Below the pieces are notes generated by a model that worked only from the letters and a program-made list of their open reading frames with translations, was not told the origin of the DNA and searched no databases. From Couchioplanes caeruleus (GTDB taxonomy: Bacteria > Actinomycetota > Actinomycetes > Mycobacteriales > Micromonosporaceae): a DNA stretch of 64,000 nt. Positions within the stretch are counted from its first letter, which is position 1; each line of letters opens with the position of its first letter. Positions 60,582-64,000 of the stretch are shown one piece after another. The translations under genes and the position numbers were made by a program. Location: NCBI RefSeq assembly GCF_003751945.1, contig NZ_RJKL01000001.1, forward strand, positions 7,396,501 to 7,460,500, written 5' to 3'.

Positions 60582-61619
60582 ATGTCCACATTGTTCGGTT
60601 CCTTCCGTCGGGCCAGACGCCTGAGGGCCGCTCTGCCTCTGACGACCGTCGCCCTCGTCTCCGCTCTGGCGCTCACCGCCTGTGGCGGTGCGAACGCCGA
60701 GTCCAAGAGCGGCGGCGCGACCGGCGCGAGCGGTGCGTTCCCGGTGAGCATCGAGCACAAGCACGGCACCGCGGAGATCAAGGCGGAGCCCCAGCGCGTC
60801 GTCACGCTCGGCCTCAGCGATCAGGATGCGGTCCTGGCGCTGGGCGTGAAGCCGGTCGGGGTGGTGGACTGGTTCAAGGAGAAGCCGTACGGGAAGTGGC
60901 CCTGGGCGCAGCCGCTGTGGGGCGACACCAAGCCGGAGATCGTCGGCGAGCGGGACGAGTACAACCTCGAGAAGATCGCCTCGCTGAAGCCGGACCTGAT
61001 CATCGCGCAGTACTCCGGCATGAAGAAGGAGCAGTACGACAAGCTGTCGCAGCTCGCCCCGGTCGTCGGCCAGCCGAAGAAGTTCGAGGACTACCAGGCC
61101 CCCTGGCAGGACATGACCAGGGCGATCGGCAAGGCGCTCGGCAAGGAGGCCAAGGCGAACGAGCTGATCGACGCGGTCGGCAAGCGCTTCGCCGAGGCGC
61201 GCAAGGCGCACCCCGAGTTCGCCGGGAAGACCACCGCCGTGGCCGAGGTCTACCAGGCCGGCACCTACTCGGTCTTCTCCCCGAACGACCCGAAGATGCT
61301 GTTCCTCGCCGAGCTGGGCTTCACCGTCACGCCGAAGTTCCGTGAGGCGGTGGGCACGAAGAACGTGGCCGATTTCAGCTTCGAACGACTGGACATCGTC
61401 GAGGCCGACCGGCTCTTCTGGTTGGTCGCCGACGACGCGGCCGCGAAGCAGATCAAAGAGGACAAGCTGTACAGCAAGCTGAAGGTCGCCCAGGAGGGCC
61501 GGGACGTCTACCTGCCCTACGAGACCCCGCCGGTCGGCGCCGCCATGGCATTCAACACCGTGCTGAGCATCCCGTACGCCATCGACCAGGTGGTGCCGAT
61601 GCTGACCGCCAAGAAGTAG
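60582..61619 (+). CDS. Iron-siderophore ABC transporter substrate-binding lipoprotein (FecB/FepB-like)
   Basis: 345 residues from ATG 60582 with GAAAGG upstream. Lipobox LTAC near residue 36. The class III binding-protein fold is indicated by RVVTLGLSDQDAVLALGVKPVGVVDW, IVGERDEYNLEKIASLKPDLIIAQYSG and VADFSFERLDIVEADRLFWL. It binds the ferri-siderophore outside the membrane. No permease or ATPase gene is in the window; they may lie downstream. Confidence 0.92.
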   Translation: MSTLFGSFRRARRLRAALPLTTVALVSALALTACGGANAESKSGGATGASGAFPVSIEHKHGTAEIKAEPQRVVTLGLSDQDAVLALGVKPVGVVDWFKEKPYGKWPWAQPLWGDTKPEIVGERDEYNLEKIASLKPDLIIAQYSGMKKEQYDKLSQLAPVVGQPKKFEDYQAPWQDMTRAIGKALGKEAKANELIDAVGKRFAEARKAHPEFAGKTTAVAEVYQAGTYSVFSPNDPKMLFLAELGFTVTPKFREAVGTKNVADFSFERLDIVEADRLFWLVADDAAAKQIKEDKLYSKLKVAQEGRDVYLPYETPPVGAAMAFNTVLSIPYAIDQVVPMLTAKK

Positions 61620-61674
61620 CACCAGCATCTACGACCGGGCTCCAGTGACAGTGGCAAGGAAAGGCATCTCGACG

Positions 61675-64000
61675 ATGTTCGGTGGTACCGGGGCCGGCGC
61701 GCCCCTGACCAGGGCGCAGACGGGTATCTGGCTGGCGCAGCAGATCGACCCGGAGAACGCTGTCTACAACATCGCCCGATACCTGGAGTTCCGTGGCGAC
61801 GTCGACGTCGACGTCGACCGCCTGGCCGCCGCCGTGCGCCAGGTGGTCGACAAGGCGCAATGCCTGCATGTGCGGTTCGTCGTCGGGTTGGACGGCGAGC
61901 CCCGCCAGATCGGCGGGGAGCCGGTGGAATGGTCGCTGCCCGTCGTCGACCTCTCCGCCGAGCCGGACCCCGACGCGGCCGCCGCGGCGTGGATGCGGGC
62001 GGACCGCGAGCAGGTCGTCCATCTCGCCCGCGGCCCGCTGTTCGCCCATGCGCTGCTCCGGCTGGCGGCGGACCGGGTGCTCTGGTACGCCCGCTACCAC
62101 CATCTCGTCATGGACGGCTACGGCGGAGCGCTGATCGCCCGACGGGTCGGCGAGCTCTACACCACCGGCGTCGTCGACTCGACGCGCGAGGCGTGGTCGG
62201 TGGACCGCCTGGTGGACAGCGACGCCGCGTACCGGGTCTCGGAGCGGTACCAGACCGACCGGGACTACTGGCACCGCCGCTTCGCGGACCGGCCGGAGCC
62301 GGCCCGGCTGCTCACCCGCGCGACAGAGCCCGTCGGTCGACTCGAGCGTCGCAGCGTGCGGCTCGGTCCGGACCAGGCGGGCCGGCTGCACAAGACGGCG
62401 GCCGACGCCGGCACCCGGGTGTCCCGGGTGGCCATCGCAGCCGTCGCCGTCTACCTGCACCGCGCCACCGGAGCGCAGGACATCGTCCTTGCGCTGCCCG
62501 TCACGGCCCGGGTGGACGCCGCGCTGCGGAACGTGCCCGGCATGGTGTCCAACGTGCTACCGCTGCGGTTGACGGTCCGCCCCGAGACGACCCCGGCCGA
62601 GCTGCTGGCCTCGGTGGCGACCGAGGTGGCGGGGCTCACCGCGCACTCCCGCTACCGGGGTGAGGAGCTGGCCCGCGACCTGGGCCTGCCCGATGGCATC
62701 GCCGAGCTCGCCGGCCCCAGCGTCAACATCTTCGCGTACGAGCACGGCATGCGACTCGGTGACCTCGAGGTCAGTGGGAACACTCTGTGGCAGGGGCCGG
62801 TCACCGACCTGTCCATCCTGGTCGAACCGCAGAGCGACGGGCGGTGCCTGCGGGTCGACCTCGAGGCCGACGCCGCGGTGTGCAGCCCGGCGGAGCTCGC
62901 CGAGCACGAGCGTCGGTTCCTGGCCGTCCTCGACGCGATCGTGACCCACCCCGATCGACCGGTAGGCACGATCGACCTCCTCCGCGGCGAGGAGCGGCTC
63001 GTACTCGAACGGTTCGGCACGGCCGAGCGCGAGGTGCCCGAGGTGACGTGGCCGGCCGCCGTCGAGGCGCAGGCGGCCCGCTCCCCGCATGCCGTCGCGG
63101 TGGTGTGCGAGTCCGAGCAGCTCTCCTACGCCGGACTCAACGCGGCCGCGAACCGCCTGGCCCGGGTGCTGCGCGACCGCGGCGTGCGCCCCGAGGACGT
63201 GGTGGCCATTGCGCTGCCCCGCTCGACCGAGCTGGTGGTGGCGCTGCTCGCCGTGATGAAGGCGGGGGCGGCGTACCTGCCGCTCGACGCCGACCACCCG
63301 GCCGACCGGATCGGCTACATGCTCGCCGACGCCGGCGCCCGGCTCGTCGTCTCGACCGCGGAGCTGGCGGCCCCGTTTGCCGACCTGCCGGGGGACTGCC
63401 TGCTCCTGGACGAGGCCGGCGCCGAGCTGGCCGCGGCCGACGACCGCAACCTGGAACTTGCGATCGGACTGCACCAGGCGGCCTACGTCATCTACACCTC
63501 CGGCTCCACCGGAGCGCCCAAGGGCGTCGTCATCTCCCACGAGGGCATCGGCAGCCTCATCGCGACCGCCGTGGACCGCCTCGGCGTCGACGCCGACAGC
63601 CGGGTGGTGCAGTTCGCCTCCGTCGGCTTCGACGTGGCCGTGTGGGACCTGTGCATGTCGCTGTGCGTCGGCGGCCGGGTCATCGTCGTCCCCACCGAGC
63701 GCCGGGTCGCCGGAGCGCCGCTCACCGATTACGTCACCGAGCACGGCGCCACCCACATGATCCTGCCGCCGTCGCTGGTGGCGGCGCTGCCCCCGGGCTG
63801 TGCCCTCCCCGACGGGGCGGTGCTCGTCGTGGGCACCGAGACCGTGCCCACCGAGCTGATCGCCCGCTGGGCGCAGCGGCTGCGGGTGGTGGCGGCATAC
63901 GGGCTCACCGAGGCGACGGTCAACTCGACACTGTGGGCCGCGAAGCCCGATTGGCGCGGGCCCGTGCCGATCGGCGTGCCCGATCCCAACACCCGTTGCT
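61675..64000 (+). CDS. Nonribosomal peptide synthetase (3' part outside window)
   Basis: The frame opens at ATG 61675 after AAGGAAAGG and runs off the end (775 codons here). Condensation domain: LTRAQTGIWLAQQIDPENA, active-site HHLVMDGYGG, and NVLPLRLTV. Adenylation domain: VIYTSGSTGAPKGVVISHEG in part, FASVGFDVAVWDLCM, MILPPSLVAAL and AAYGLTEATVNST. An initial C domain with no upstream module suggests an N-acylated or trans-loaded first residue. By-eye extraction of the specificity residues gives about D-V-W-I-V-G-A-V-N, reminiscent of codes for basic residues; this is tentative. Product: probably a hydroxamate peptide siderophore. Confidence 0.93.
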   Translation, partial: MFGGTGAGAPLTRAQTGIWLAQQIDPENAVYNIARYLEFRGDVDVDVDRLAAAVRQVVDKAQCLHVRFVVGLDGEPRQIGGEPVEWSLPVVDLSAEPDPDAAAAAWMRADREQVVHLARGPLFAHALLRLAADRVLWYARYHHLVMDGYGGALIARRVGELYTTGVVDSTREAWSVDRLVDSDAAYRVSERYQTDRDYWHRRFADRPEPARLLTRATEPVGRLERRSVRLGPDQAGRLHKTAADAGTRVSRVAIAAVAVYLHRATGAQDIVLALPVTARVDAALRNVPGMVSNVLPLRLTVRPETTPAELLASVATEVAGLTAHSRYRGEELARDLGLPDGIAELAGPSVNIFAYEHGMRLGDLEVSGNTLWQGPVTDLSILVEPQSDGRCLRVDLEADAAVCSPAELAEHERRFLAVLDAIVTHPDRPVGTIDLLRGEERLVLERFGTAEREVPEVTWPAAVEAQAARSPHAVAVVCESEQLSYAGLNAAANRLARVLRDRGVRPEDVVAIALPRSTELVVALLAVMKAGAAYLPLDADHPADRIGYMLADAGARLVVSTAELAAPFADLPGDCLLLDEAGAELAAADDRNLELAIGLHQAAYVIYTSGSTGAPKGVVISHEGIGSLIATAVDRLGVDADSRVVQFASVGFDVAVWDLCMSLCVGGRVIVVPTERRVAGAPLTDYVTEHGATHMILPPSLVAALPPGCALPDGAVLVVGTETVPTELIARWAQRLRVVAAYGLTEATVNSTLWAAKPDWRGPVPIGVPDPNTRC

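Noticed and set aside
1..64000. tRNA or rRNA genes
   Set aside because: No TPsiC-arm-like or rRNA-conserved segments were noticed in intergenic regions; this was a visual scan only.

Overview
The window is high-GC DNA with GTG/TTG starts, tight ATGA/GTGA gene overlaps, leaderless promoters, Tat-exported proteins, RsbW/STAS switches and IdeR/DmdR-type iron boxes. All of this points to a filamentous actinomycete chromosome. Micromonosporaceae (Actinoplanes-like) is my best guess, but it is an inference from style and gene content. No rRNA, tRNA or CRISPR array was seen.

Layout. 1-8.4 kb: the 3' part of a secreted GH39-like glycosidase, a NarL-type two-component pair, a small lipoprotein, a membrane protein, an M23 peptidase and an anti-sigma kinase/anti-anti-sigma pair. 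8.4-9.4 kb: a decayed IS701-like element with CTAG-flanked ends, a transposase C-terminal relic and a small secreted-peptide ORF inside it. 9.4-17.4 kb: an alpha/beta hydrolase, a phosphoketolase relic, an AraC regulator and a four-gene acyl-CoA (beta-oxidation) operon. 17.5-21.7 kb: a peptidoglycan-binding protein, a broken serine hydrolase, an unknown protein and a Gln/Asn/Gly repeat protein. 21.9-29.7 kb: a second two-component pair, whose kinase carries an extra C-terminal domain, and a 1782-residue Ser/Thr kinase-ATPase-GAF-diguanylate cyclase fusion. 30-31.9 kb: a cupin, a small hydrolase and an acetyltransferase. 32-38.5 kb: five glycosyltransferases. 38.6-45.1 kb: small membrane proteins, a START-like protein, a very large P-type ATPase with its leader gene, and a frameshifted relic of the C-terminus of the glycosidase found at the start of the window.

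45.4-49.9 kb: a Cu/Zn-SOD-like secreted protein, a TetR/DUF1304 divergent pair with palindromic operators, a truncated MFS drug exporter behind a leader-peptide attenuator, a 32-residue hydrophobic peptide and a RidA/HxlR convergent pair. 50-54.4 kb: two Tat-exported PhoX/DUF839 proteins and a PfkB sugar kinase. 54.5-57.9 kb: a PAS sensor translationally coupled to a GGDEF-EAL protein. 57.9-64 kb: the start of a hydroxamate siderophore cluster (formyltransferase, ornithine N5-hydroxylase, siderophore-binding lipoprotein, NRPS) with two iron boxes in its divergent promoter; the NRPS runs off the window.

The most interesting items are the uORF/anti-Shine-Dalgarno attenuator in front of the truncated MFS gene, the shared TetR-operator core at 39.76 kb and 46.85 kb, the pentapeptide-repeat protein encoded by a 15-bp minisatellite, the kinase-to-c-di-GMP fusion, the histidine kinase with a BamE-like tail, and the siderophore locus. 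Relics of a glycosidase, a phosphoketolase, an AraC regulator, a transposase, a beta-lactamase-like hydrolase and an MFS pump show that several intergenic stretches are decaying accessory DNA.
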